A stretch of DNA of 64,000 nucleotides. Origin: Bin87 sp034423575 (GTDB taxonomy: Bacteria > Chloroflexota > Dehalococcoidia > Lucifugimonadales > UBA3495). The position numbers and the translations under genes were made by a program. The stretch lies in NCBI GenBank assembly GCA_034423575.1, contig DAOUIF010000048.1, positions 14,846 to 78,845 of the forward strand, read 5' to 3'. Position 1 is the stretch's first letter; each line of letters begins with the position of its first letter. Shown here one piece after another: positions 40,988 through 49,231 of this stretch. The notes under the pieces were generated by a model that saw only the letters and a list, made by a program, of their open reading frames with translations, was not told the DNA's origin and did no database searches.

Positions 40988-41764
40988 CTAAAACAGCGAC
41001 TTGGACTGGCCACCGTCGACGTTGATGCAGGCGCCGGTGATCAGGCCGGCGCGGTCGGAGGCCAGGAAAGCGACGGTTTCGCCGATGGGCTCAGGCCAAC
41101 CGAACTTACCCATGGGCAGGTTCCGATCGATGAACTCGGCGACGACCTCAGGCGTGTTGTTCTGCTGAAAGCGGTCCCAGGTGCTGCCGGGGAAGTCGAT
41201 GCTGCCCGGCGCAACGCAGTTCACCAGCACGCCGGTTTGCGCCAACTGCAGGGCCAGGTGCTTGGAGAAAGCGATCATGCCGGCTTTGCCCGTCATGTAG
41301 TCGACCGAGCCGCCGTGTTCGCGCCCGTAAATCGACGAGATGTTGATGACACGGCCCCAGCCTTGCGCCTGCATGTGCGGGAGGGCCAGTTTGGTCATGC
41401 GCACGGCCGAGATGAGGTTGACCTCCAGCCCCTCCAGGAACTGTTCCATGGAGGTCTCGTCGAAGAGTACAGAACCGCGGCGGCCGCCCACATTGTTCAC
41501 CAGGATGTCTGGAGCGCCGAGGGCGGCGGTGGTCTCCTGGAGGAACCGCTCGGCATCTTCGGGATTGGTGACGTCGGCCTGGCTGCCGTTGGCCTTCACA
41601 CCCAGGCCGGCCAGCTCGGACACCGTCTGTTCCACCGTATCGCCGTCGCGTCCGCAGATGGCCACCGCGCAGCCCTCTCGCCCGAGAGCCAGGGCGCACT
41701 GGCGACCGAGGCCGCGGCTGCCGCCGGTGATCATTGCTACCTTACCGTTCAGGGTCAAATCCAT
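40988..41764 (-). CDS. Short-chain dehydrogenase/reductase
   Basis: From ATG 41764 (GGGAGGC site) this is a 258-residue SDR: GGSRGLGRQCALALGREG for cofactor binding, NNVGG, NISSIYGREHGG with the catalytic Ser, and VDYMTGKAGMIAFS with the Tyr-Lys pair. It resembles FabG-like 3-oxoacyl reductases and sugar or steroid dehydrogenases. Substrate unknown. The 32-residue upstream extension lacks conservation and was rejected. Confidence 0.9.
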   Translation of the reverse strand: MDLTLNGKVAMITGGSRGLGRQCALALGREGCAVAICGRDGDTVEQTVSELAGLGVKANGSQADVTNPEDAERFLQETTAALGAPDILVNNVGGRRGSVLFDETSMEQFLEGLEVNLISAVRMTKLALPHMQAQGWGRVINISSIYGREHGGSVDYMTGKAGMIAFSKHLALQLAQTGVLVNCVAPGSIDFPGSTWDRFQQNNTPEVVAEFIDRNLPMGKFGWPEPIGETVAFLASDRAGLITGACINVDGGQSKSLF

Positions 41765-41806
41765 GGGATCGCCTCCCCTATTGTCGAATGAAATGGAAAC
41801 GGGGGA

Positions 41807-41812
41807 ATTATA
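41807..41812 (-). promoter_or_regulatory. -10 element TATAAT for the SDR
   Basis: On the minus strand TATAAT lies about 42 bases upstream of the SDR start, with no TG extension. It is back-to-back with the plus-strand element at 41865. Confidence 0.5.
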
Positions 41813-41864
41813 GCGGGTCGGCAATTGTGACGGCGCGCAATTGAAGCGGCCGCCGCGCACGGGC

Positions 41865-41870
41865 TATGAT
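41865..41870 (+). promoter_or_regulatory. -10 element TATGAT for the nuclease-methylase
   Basis: GGC-TATGAT lies 26 bases before the GTG start at 41897, which has AAGAGGAAG as its ribosome site. Confidence 0.4.
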
Positions 41871-41896
41871 GCCTCAAAATAAGAGGAAGACCCGCT

Positions 41897-44749
41897 GTGC
41901 CAAGACCACGACGAAACGACAACGCCGCCTCGCTCGACCCGGCGCGCCGGGACACTATCCGCGAGGAAGCCGTCAATACGCTGCTCGCCCAACTGCTTCG
42001 CGACCAGGGAATCCCGGCCCGCGCTGAACGGCGCAGCCGGGGCGCAACTCCCGACGTCCGCGTCACCCTGAAGACCGGCGATACCGTGCTGCTGGAATGC
42101 AAGTGGGAAGATTCCGTCAGCCAGTTGGACACTCGCCTGCAGCAGTTCCCCGACGCATTGGGGGTTATCGGCGTCCTTTACCCCGAAGGCCTGAAATACC
42201 TCGAAGACACCCGCGAAGGACTGGAGAATGCCGGCGACCTGGAATGGTGGCTCCACGGTTCCAGAGGTGAACCGACGGCAGAACGCCGTTCCCGCTTCGG
42301 CTCTCCTGCCGACATTGCCGACCAGTTGCGCGTGCTGCCCTTGGAGATTGAGGGCACCGACCGCGTGGTGGCCGCCGCCGCCGTTATTGAGCACGCGGTT
42401 GAGCAGTCGGCGGTGGAACTCGCCACCCATGCTCGAACCGCCCGCCGCGTCAGGGACGTGATCGCCCAGACCGACCAGGAAAGCGACCGCGCCAAAGCCC
42501 TGCGCATCGGTTGCCTAGTGCTCTTCAACGCTCTGGCATTTCACCTGAGGCTCTCCGAAAAGCACGACGCCGTGGCGGGGGTGACCGAAGCGTGGCGCGA
42601 CGGCATCCCCGGCTTGTTCCAGGCTTGGCGTTACATCTGCGAGAACATTGATTACGTGCCGGTTTTTGACTTGGCGGCCACTATTCTGGACATCCTGATC
42701 GACGCTCCCGCTGACTGGCACCGCCCAGTTCTCGAACCCCTGCTCAAAGCCATTGATGACACCCGCCGTCTGGAAGGACACGACCTTTCCGGCCGTCTTT
42801 TCCACACTCTGCTCACCGACGCCAAATTCACCGGGGCCTACTACACCTCGGTTCCGGCGGCGACGCTGCTCACCCGACTGGTGTTCCACAACTGGCCGGC
42901 CGGCGTTGACTGGAGCGACCACGAGTTCCCCGCGTCCCTGAACGTGGCCGACATCGCTTGCGGTACCGGCACCCTGCTGATGGCGGTGGCCGCCGAAGCG
43001 GAACGTCGCCACACCGAGGCCGGTGGCCGGAGTGCTCCGGGCCTGCACAAGGCGATGGTGGAGCAGGCCCTGCACGGCTACGATGTGCAGCTCTCCGCCG
43101 TGCATTTCGCCGCCACCAGCCTGGCGATGCTCAACCCCGACATCCAATTTGACCGCATGAACCTCTACGTGATGCCGCTGGGGGCCGATGGCGACGACAT
43201 ATCTCTGGGCTCGCTGGACTTCCTGGGGGAGACGCAAGCGGCAGTGCAGTTCGCTCTTTCCCCGGACTCCATGGGCGCCGGCGGACGAACGATTCGCGAC
43301 GCCGGCCGGGTGTACGGCGGTGGCCCTGATGGAGTGCAAGAGGAAGAACTGGCCACACTGCCGGAACTGGACCTGGCGATCATGAACCCTCCGTTTACTC
43401 GCTCGGTATTTGGCAACCTGTTGTTTGGCAGCTTGCCGGCTGCTGAGCGCCGACAACTGCGGCAAGAGTTATCGCGCCGGCTTAAATCCCGAATGGGAAC
43501 GGCGACTGCCGGCCTGGGCGCGGCCTTCGTGGCGGCGGCTTCTCCCAAGCTGCGCCCCGGCGAGGGACGCTTGGCCCTGGTGCTGCCGGCCACCGTTTGC
43601 ACCGGCCCTTCCTGGCAGCAGACCCGTTCCCTCATTGAACGCGATTTTGCGTTGGATATGGTCATTGTCTCCCACGACCCGCGTCGCTGGAACTTCTCCG
43701 ACAGCACCGATTTGTCGGAGGCGTTGCTAATCGCTACCCGTCGCTCCGCCGACAGCCATGCTAGAGACGAACGCACTACTTTTGTGAATCTGTGGCAAAA
43801 CCCTGACGGCGTGTTGGACGCTCACCGCGCAGCGCAGGCGATTTCCGAGACTACACCGGCAAACCTCGAGGATACTGGCACAGCACTGTTAACCGTTGAT
43901 GGTCAGCACGTTGGCGAATTGCTGGCGGTTCCATCGTCGAAAATCTTGTCGAGACAATGGGCCGGCGTGCAGTTCGCCCGCGCCGACTTGACCCGCAGCG
44001 CCCTGCGTCTGCTGGATGATGGAGAGGTGTGGGTTCCGGGCGAGTCAGCGGTAGGTCAAATTCCCCTCTGCCCGCTGGCAGAACTCGGTGAAATCGGCCC
44101 CGACGTAAGAGATTTGTGGGACGGTTTTGACCGTACCGATGCCATTACTGCCTACCCGATGATCGAGAACCACGATACCGACCAGCGGAGATGGATTTCG
44201 ACCGAACCTGATAAGTACCTTGTCCCGCTGGTGGAGCCTCGTCCGGGCCGCAATCTCAAGTTGGTTCAAACGCTCTGGCCAAAGGCAGGAAGGCTACTTC
44301 TCGGCGCGCGATTTTGGCTTAACACGGTCAGAGTTGTCGCAATGCGTTCCAACAGAAACGTGTTGGCCAGCATGTGGTGGCCGATAAGGGTTGACGACGA
44401 GGCATCCGAAAAAGCGCTTGCTCTATGGCTGAACAGCAGCATCGGTTTGCTAACGCTGTTCGCAACTCGGAACACTACGAGGGGCGCTTGGGTGCAAATG
44501 AAGAAAGCAGACTTGGTGGGGATGCCGGTGCTGGACTTGCGCGCCATCGCCCCGGAGCAATTGCAGTCCCTGTCGCAGCTGTTTGACGAGGTTGCGGAGG
44601 AGGAATTTGAGCGTCTGCCGGCCATGGCCGACTGCACCGCCCGCCGCCGCCTGGACGACGGCCTGGCCGAAATCCTGGGGCTGCCCAACTTGGACGGCCT
44701 GCGCCGGCTGCTGGCCTCCGAGCCGGTGGTGAGCAACCGGCGGTTGTAG
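41897..44749 (+). CDS. Single-chain restriction-modification-like protein (nuclease + N6-adenine methylase)
   Basis: The 950-residue protein begins with a PD-(D/E)xK-type nuclease region: PD at 52-53 and LLECKW with Glu67/Lys69. After a helical linker comes a gamma-class N6-adenine methyltransferase with AdoMet motif ADIACGTGTL (351-360) and catalytic NPPF (497-500), and the last 350 residues look like a target-recognition and helical region. This order is that of type IIG (type IIL-like) enzymes that cut and methylate with one chain. No separate S or R subunit is adjacent. It is convergent with a TIR-domain gene three bases away. Confidence 0.85.
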   Translation: MPRPRRNDNAASLDPARRDTIREEAVNTLLAQLLRDQGIPARAERRSRGATPDVRVTLKTGDTVLLECKWEDSVSQLDTRLQQFPDALGVIGVLYPEGLKYLEDTREGLENAGDLEWWLHGSRGEPTAERRSRFGSPADIADQLRVLPLEIEGTDRVVAAAAVIEHAVEQSAVELATHARTARRVRDVIAQTDQESDRAKALRIGCLVLFNALAFHLRLSEKHDAVAGVTEAWRDGIPGLFQAWRYICENIDYVPVFDLAATILDILIDAPADWHRPVLEPLLKAIDDTRRLEGHDLSGRLFHTLLTDAKFTGAYYTSVPAATLLTRLVFHNWPAGVDWSDHEFPASLNVADIACGTGTLLMAVAAEAERRHTEAGGRSAPGLHKAMVEQALHGYDVQLSAVHFAATSLAMLNPDIQFDRMNLYVMPLGADGDDISLGSLDFLGETQAAVQFALSPDSMGAGGRTIRDAGRVYGGGPDGVQEEELATLPELDLAIMNPPFTRSVFGNLLFGSLPAAERRQLRQELSRRLKSRMGTATAGLGAAFVAAASPKLRPGEGRLALVLPATVCTGPSWQQTRSLIERDFALDMVIVSHDPRRWNFSDSTDLSEALLIATRRSADSHARDERTTFVNLWQNPDGVLDAHRAAQAISETTPANLEDTGTALLTVDGQHVGELLAVPSSKILSRQWAGVQFARADLTRSALRLLDDGEVWVPGESAVGQIPLCPLAELGEIGPDVRDLWDGFDRTDAITAYPMIENHDTDQRRWISTEPDKYLVPLVEPRPGRNLKLVQTLWPKAGRLLLGARFWLNTVRVVAMRSNRNVLASMWWPIRVDDEASEKALALWLNSSIGLLTLFATRNTTRGAWVQMKKADLVGMPVLDLRAIAPEQLQSLSQLFDEVAEEEFERLPAMADCTARRRLDDGLAEILGLPNLDGLRRLLASEPVVSNRRL

Positions 44750-44752
44750 CCA

Positions 44753-45559
44753 TTATAGATTATTCAAATCGACGTCGAAGCCGGCCGCTCGCAACTCCCT
44801 GCCAAGCGTCAGTTTCCACCCTTCACCGTCATCCATTGGAATGTAGACAACTCCATCATAATCCGACGGCCTCTCAACATCGCCTTTCAGCAACACGCAC
44901 ACCCGGTTCCGACCAAGCGCGTGGGTAAAGTACCCCAGCTCAAAAACCACGTTCTGCCGCATACGTGGTTGTCGGTTGTCAGGTTCATCGGCAAGACCGC
45001 CAAAGTCATCCGGCGTGCCTAGAATCACCGCAAACCCCACCTTTCCGGCGTAGTCTTCAAACTTCTCGATTATGGTGCGGCCCTGGCTAGGCTGCTCTTG
45101 CAAGATCACGGGCTCCAGTCCCAACCCTTCAAGGCATCTCGCCGCCGCTTGCTTGGCGGCTTCATCGCGCCCGTGAACAACGAAAACTCGATTAGAGACA
45201 GGAGCTCCGTTCACAGTGGGCACTCCAGCATTGGTTGACACTTGGTCGTCGCCAGACCACCACCTATCGATCTCCGCGATCATCGAAGCAAGTGTATCAG
45301 AGGCTCTGTTTAAGCCACTCCGATACGCTTGCGAACGTTCATATGCACTAGATGGAGCGATCATTGCGATGTAGCGGATACGTGCAAATTCTTTTGCATT
45401 GCCAGAATCGGCGCCAAATATATTGACTGTCGCGATTCGAGTGTTCCTATGCCATATTCTGAACTCTGAAGAATTCGAGTTAAGTGACCGCAATGCTGGG
45501 ATTCCATCCAGCCCTTCTTGTAGGTATGCCTTCGCTTGTGCTTTGGTCGGCTTCATCAT
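44753..45559 (-). CDS. TIR-like (PF10137, CAP12/Pycsar effector type) protein
   Basis: The C-terminal half of this 268-residue protein is a close match to the PF10137 predicted nucleotide-binding TIR-like domain: RVFVVHGRDEAAKQAAARCL (from 124), QEQPSQGRTIIEKFEDY, GFAVILGTPDD, RQNVVFELGYF with the likely NADase Glu207, and VCVLLKGDVERPSDYDGVVY. In Pycsar/CBASS systems such domains are cyclic-nucleotide-gated NAD+ hydrolases that kill infected cells. Here no cyclase is adjacent. The N-terminal 120 residues are a separate alpha/beta domain that may sense a signal. Confidence 0.88.
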   Translation of the reverse strand: MMKPTKAQAKAYLQEGLDGIPALRSLNSNSSEFRIWHRNTRIATVNIFGADSGNAKEFARIRYIAMIAPSSAYERSQAYRSGLNRASDTLASMIAEIDRWWSGDDQVSTNAGVPTVNGAPVSNRVFVVHGRDEAAKQAAARCLEGLGLEPVILQEQPSQGRTIIEKFEDYAGKVGFAVILGTPDDFGGLADEPDNRQPRMRQNVVFELGYFTHALGRNRVCVLLKGDVERPSDYDGVVYIPMDDGEGWKLTLGRELRAAGFDVDLNNL

Positions 45560-45631
45560 CGTGCGGGGTCTCCGTGGTCAAATCCGTGTTTCGCGATGAC
45601 TCGCAAGTATGTTCTGATTATACCATTGCCC

Positions 45632-45674
45632 ATGCTACACTGACGCGCACCCACTCCGGTTTTACGCCGGAGTG
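45632..45674 (+). promoter_or_regulatory. Extended -10 and leader hairpin before the retropepsin-like gene
   Basis: TGCTACACT (45632-45640) resembles the extended -10 elements of this window. Shortly after it, CACTCCGG (45652-45659) pairs with CCGGAGTG (45667-45674) around a seven-base loop in what would be the 5' leader. The gene starts at 45781. Confidence 0.4.
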
Positions 45675-45780
45675 TAATCGTGGGATGGACTGCCTTCCTC
45701 GCTATGTTTGCCGACGACTGGCGCCCAGACCGCCTTTTGCCGAGACACCAATGCACACCACCGGATTGAGGAGAAATGCA

Positions 45781-46137
45781 ATGGGAACCGTAGGGGTCAC
45801 CATAAGTATCGGAGACCCGCAAGGGCAGAGGTTTGAAGAGGTCGACGCAATCGTGGACACCGGCTCAACCTTCACTGCGATCCCCCGAACCACGTTGCAG
45901 CGGCTGGGAGTGCCGGTCCAACGGTCAGTACAGTCCGAACTGGCGGACGGAAGCAACGCGCCGGTGGACATCGGAAAAACTATGATCAGGCTTGAAGGGC
46001 TGGAATTCTCCACACCGGTAATCTTCGCTGAATCCGGCGAGCCCATTTTGCTTGGGGTGGTCACGCTGGAAGAGGCGCTGCTAGCCGTCGATCCTGTGGC
46101 TGGACGCCTCATACCTACGAACGCGCTGCGCCTTTAG
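45781..46137 (+). CDS. Retropepsin-like aspartyl protease family protein
   Basis: ATG 45781 with GAGGAG upstream gives 118 residues with the clan AA signature VDAIVDTGSTFTAIP (Asp26-Thr-Gly) and the second-loop pattern PILLGVVTLEEALLAVDP. Such single-lobe proteins would act as dimers. In Chloroflexota and cyanobacteria they often sit in accessory regions or near toxin-antitoxin genes, and the natural target is unknown. The longer frame from 45484 crosses the promoter and hairpin and was rejected. Confidence 0.8.
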   Translation: MGTVGVTISIGDPQGQRFEEVDAIVDTGSTFTAIPRTTLQRLGVPVQRSVQSELADGSNAPVDIGKTMIRLEGLEFSTPVIFAESGEPILLGVVTLEEALLAVDPVAGRLIPTNALRL

Positions 46138-46181
46138 CCGCGGGAGCATCGCCGCGCTGAAATCGCCGTCCGCCGGCCCCA

Positions 46182-46190
46182 TGCTATAAT
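46182..46190 (+). promoter_or_regulatory. Extended -10 TGCTATAAT
   Basis: A perfect nonamer 36 bases before the LLM start at 46227. Confidence 0.6.
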
Positions 46191-46226
46191 GCGGCGCGAT
46201 TCTTATTCGAGCGGAGCATCGTTTGG

Positions 46227-47396
46227 ATGATTAAGCGGTTTTCGGTTCTGTACGTGGGGCAGATCGACCTGGACAACGTGGGCGCGGACGGCACGCCGGC
46301 CGACCAGCGCCGTTACAGCAACGAGCAGTTGATCCAGGCCTACGATCACGCGGAAGCGCTGGCCAAGCACATGGACGAGCGCGGGTTCTATTGCATGTGG
46401 ATGGCGGAGCACCACTTCCAGCACGAAGGGTACGAGTGCATCCCCAACCTGATCCTCATGGGCGTGCACCTGGCGGGACAGACCAAAAACCTCAAGTTCG
46501 GGCAGGCGTTCAACATCATCCCCATGTGGCATCCGCTGCGGGTGGCCGAAGACTTTGCCATGGCCGACATCCTGACCGGCGGGCGCATGATCTTCGGCGT
46601 GGGCCGCGGCTACCACGCGCGGGAAGTGGAGACTTTCGGCGCGCCGGTTATCGACAACGACGCCAACCGCGAGCTCTTCCTGGAGCAGATGGAGGTCATC
46701 CTCAAGGCGTTCAACGAAGAGTCCTGGAGCCACTCCGGCAAGTACTACACCATACCCCCGCAGGTTCCCTATCGCGGGTACGACCTGAAAGAGATCACGA
46801 TGGTGCCCCGCCCGGTCAGTCGGCCCGTGGAGATCTGGCAACCCATCGCCAGCGGCCGCACGTTGAACTACATCGCCGAGCGCGGGATCAAGGCGATGGT
46901 GGCACTGACCGGCGAGCTGTATGCCGAGCAGATGATCACCCAGTATCACGACGCCGCGACGGGCGCGGGACGCGACATCCCACTGGGCGGCGACATGGCG
47001 CTGGGGTTCGGTTTTTATATCGCCGGCAGCCGGGAAGAGGCCATCGAGAAGGTGCGGCCCTTCCACGACGAGCGCTACAAGTGGTTCGCGCCCTTCGGGT
47101 TCGTCAGGTATACCGACGAGCAGGGCCGGCCCTGGGGTACGCCGGGAGCTCCGGCGCGGACGCCGCGGATCGAGGACGGTGTGGACCAGAAGGCGTGGTT
47201 CTGCGGCAATCCGGACGACTTCATCAGGTTCCTGCGGGAGATCGAGGAGAAGTACCCCGGGCTGGAGGACATCGTGCTGCAGTGGCCGGAAGGGATGCCG
47301 TGGGACGAGTTCAGAAACCAGTTGTCCATCTTTGCTGACGAAGTGATGCCGGCCTTCACGGGGAGGGAGGCCGTCCTTCCGGTCGGCGACGACTGA
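46227..47396 (+). CDS. LLM-class flavin-dependent monooxygenase (389 aa)
   Basis: A luciferase-like barrel: GFYCMWMAEHHFQHEGY, FGQAFNIIPMWHPLRVAED, LTGGRMIFGVGRGYHAREVE and a C-terminal WPEGMPWDEFRNQL segment. It is the longest of the four LLM proteins and closest by motif to that at 24314. The EHHF and GVGRGYHAREVE motifs suggest FMN-dependent alkanesulfonate- or long-chain-type monooxygenases. Substrate unknown. It is the only gene after its promoter before the pentapeptide gene 30 bases downstream. Confidence 0.92.
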   Translation: MIKRFSVLYVGQIDLDNVGADGTPADQRRYSNEQLIQAYDHAEALAKHMDERGFYCMWMAEHHFQHEGYECIPNLILMGVHLAGQTKNLKFGQAFNIIPMWHPLRVAEDFAMADILTGGRMIFGVGRGYHAREVETFGAPVIDNDANRELFLEQMEVILKAFNEESWSHSGKYYTIPPQVPYRGYDLKEITMVPRPVSRPVEIWQPIASGRTLNYIAERGIKAMVALTGELYAEQMITQYHDAATGAGRDIPLGGDMALGFGFYIAGSREEAIEKVRPFHDERYKWFAPFGFVRYTDEQGRPWGTPGAPARTPRIEDGVDQKAWFCGNPDDFIRFLREIEEKYPGLEDIVLQWPEGMPWDEFRNQLSIFADEVMPAFTGREAVLPVGDD

Positions 47397-47426
47397 CGGT
47401 AAACACCCAGCCGCCGGAGCGATTGC

Positions 47427-48710
47427 TTGGCGAATCCTGAGCACGTTGCCATCGTCAAAAGGCGAACGTTTGCCATAGCGCGCTGGCGAGCACGTGAGTT
47501 TCAAAGCCGCCCGCGTCTGGATCTTGCGGGCGCGTATCTAAGCGGGATCAGGATGCCAGGCGTGGACCTGGGGTTCGACGATCTGACGGAGATCGATCTG
47601 ACCCGGGCGGACCTGCGGCATAGCAACTTTGGCGGAGCCCGTTTGCGCGGAGCATTCCTCACGCGCTGCAACCTCAACCGGGCGAACTTCGCAGAATGCC
47701 AGGCGGCAGAGGCGTCGTTCCTGCGTTCCGACCTCAGGGGCAGCAACTTCGACAGCGCGGACCTGAGGGGCGCCGATCTTTCCAATTGTGACATCGCCTT
47801 CGCCACGCTGGTGGGCGCAAACCTGGCCGGCGCGGACTTGACCGAAGCCGATCTGACCATGTCCGACCTGACCGACGCCAACCTGAGCGGCGCCAAGCTG
47901 AGCGCAGCCTGCCTGGACGTCGCCAACCTCACGCGTTGCGACCTGCGCCGGGCGACGCTGGTGCGCACCCGCCTCGACCGGACGCTGCTTGAGGAAGTCG
48001 TCCTAGATATGACGCTCTTCGCCGACTGCGACCTGAGCGCTGCATTAGGGTTGGAAACGCTACGTCACGACGGGCCGAGCATTGTCGGCGCGGACACGCT
48101 GGCGCGCTCCAATGGCGGCATTCCGGAGTCATTCCTGCGGCCGGCCGGAGTGCCACCGGAATTCATCGAAAGCCAGGGCAAACTCGGCGACCAGAAAACG
48201 CCACACCGCAGGGTCCTGCTGATCGGCTCGGTGGTGGACGACACCATAGTTAGGTGGCTGGAAACGGAGCTGAGGTCGATGGGGTTGCAGTGCTGGAGCT
48301 TGCTGGCGGACGACGAGGAAGCGGCATACAACACATCGGTTATTCCGCCGATGAGCCGATTCAGGGACTTCGACCGGGTGGCATTGCTCTGCTCACGGGA
48401 CGCGCTGGAAAGCCCGGCCTGCTGGCGGCTGTACCAGGAGATCATGCAACGGCAGACGACCTCGGCGGCCCGGCGTTCCTACGTGGCGGCTCTGGAAATG
48501 GACGACTGCCTGAAGAATGACAGCGACGCACTGTACCGGCAGCTGGGCGGCGGGCCCATCGCGCGCCTGCGCCCGCGCAAGGACCGTGTCGGTGGGTACC
48601 GGCGCGACCTGCCGGGCGTGATGGCGACGTTGACCGCGGAAATCAAAGCGCAGCCGGACGAATGGGACGACGAACCGGACGCCGACGAGGCTGAAGCGGC
48701 GGCAGGATAA
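47427..48710 (+). CDS. Pentapeptide-repeat protein with C-terminal TIR-like domain
   Basis: TTG 47427 (CGGAG upstream) gives 427 residues. Residues 30-210 are about 30 pentapeptide units of A(D/N)Lxx type (ADLRGADLSNCDIAFATLVG and similar), which fold into a right-handed beta-helix. From about 260 a Rossmann-like domain follows (HRRVLLIGSVVDDTIVRWLE, VALLCSRDALESPACWRLYQ), which resembles TIR domains used as protein or NAD+-acting modules. The catalytic Glu cannot be placed with certainty. A bacterial immune or signalling role is plausible; it lies 1.9 kb from the PF10137 gene. Confidence 0.75.
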   Translation: MANPEHVAIVKRRTFAIARWRAREFQSRPRLDLAGAYLSGIRMPGVDLGFDDLTEIDLTRADLRHSNFGGARLRGAFLTRCNLNRANFAECQAAEASFLRSDLRGSNFDSADLRGADLSNCDIAFATLVGANLAGADLTEADLTMSDLTDANLSGAKLSAACLDVANLTRCDLRRATLVRTRLDRTLLEEVVLDMTLFADCDLSAALGLETLRHDGPSIVGADTLARSNGGIPESFLRPAGVPPEFIESQGKLGDQKTPHRRVLLIGSVVDDTIVRWLETELRSMGLQCWSLLADDEEAAYNTSVIPPMSRFRDFDRVALLCSRDALESPACWRLYQEIMQRQTTSAARRSYVAALEMDDCLKNDSDALYRQLGGGPIARLRPRKDRVGGYRRDLPGVMATLTAEIKAQPDEWDDEPDADEAEAAAG

Positions 48711-48722
48711 GCCGGCGCGCAG

Positions 48723-49106
48723 TCAGTGAGGGTGCTGGGAGTAGTCCCAGTCGGCGGGCACGTACTCGATGCGAACGTCGCTGCCCAGCATAAGGCAGGC
48801 TTCTCCCCACTGGTCGGGCGCGGCGACGTCCCAAGGGTCGCCGCCGTCCGCGGGCCGGAGTCGGATGCCGTCCACGCCGCCGTAGATCAGCATGATCACG
48901 CCCTCGCCGGAGTCTTCCGACAGCGCGGCCATGGCCGGGCAGGGCTCTCCGTTCTCCCATCCGACGACGTCACACCAAACGTCGGCGCCCAGGGGATCGG
49001 GAGCCAGGACGCGCACGATGGGCTGCGGATCGATCAGCAGATCGAAGACCCGGTTGAGGTCCATGGGGCTGTTGCCGTCGGCGATTACTTCAACTTCGTA
49101 CAGCAT
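48723..49106 (-). CDS. Hypothetical acidic protein (127 aa)
   Basis: ATG 49106 starts a 127-residue acidic protein (MLYEVEVIADGNSPMDLNRV, LAPDPLGADVWCDVVGWENG, GVDGIRLRPADGGDPWDVAA). No signal peptide, membrane span or recognisable domain. It is convergent with the pentapeptide-TIR gene (12 bases apart) and divergent from the M16 peptidase gene. Moderately sure that it is real because the frame is clean and coding-like. Confidence 0.55.
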   Translation of the reverse strand: MLYEVEVIADGNSPMDLNRVFDLLIDPQPIVRVLAPDPLGADVWCDVVGWENGEPCPAMAALSEDSGEGVIMLIYGGVDGIRLRPADGGDPWDVAAPDQWGEACLMLGSDVRIEYVPADWDYSQHPH

Positions 49107-49174
49107 ATCGGTGATTGGGGAGTGGAGCGGTTATGTCCGGCCGACTGAGGCCGGCGGTGCCGGGCCCGACCCGG

Positions 49175-49183
49175 TGCTACAAT
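49175..49183 (+). promoter_or_regulatory. Extended -10 TGCTACAAT
   Basis: TG-C-TACAAT is 48 bases upstream of the M16 peptidase start, which has GGAAGTGG as its ribosome site. Confidence 0.55.
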
Positions 49184-49231
49184 GTCCGCGCCTGTTGGAT
49201 CTGGGCGAAAACGCAGGGAAAGGAAGTGGTT

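Noticed and set aside
46203..47504. A 433-codon minus-strand ORF opposite the LLM monooxygenase
   Set aside because: It is the antisense shadow of a well-supported LLM gene.
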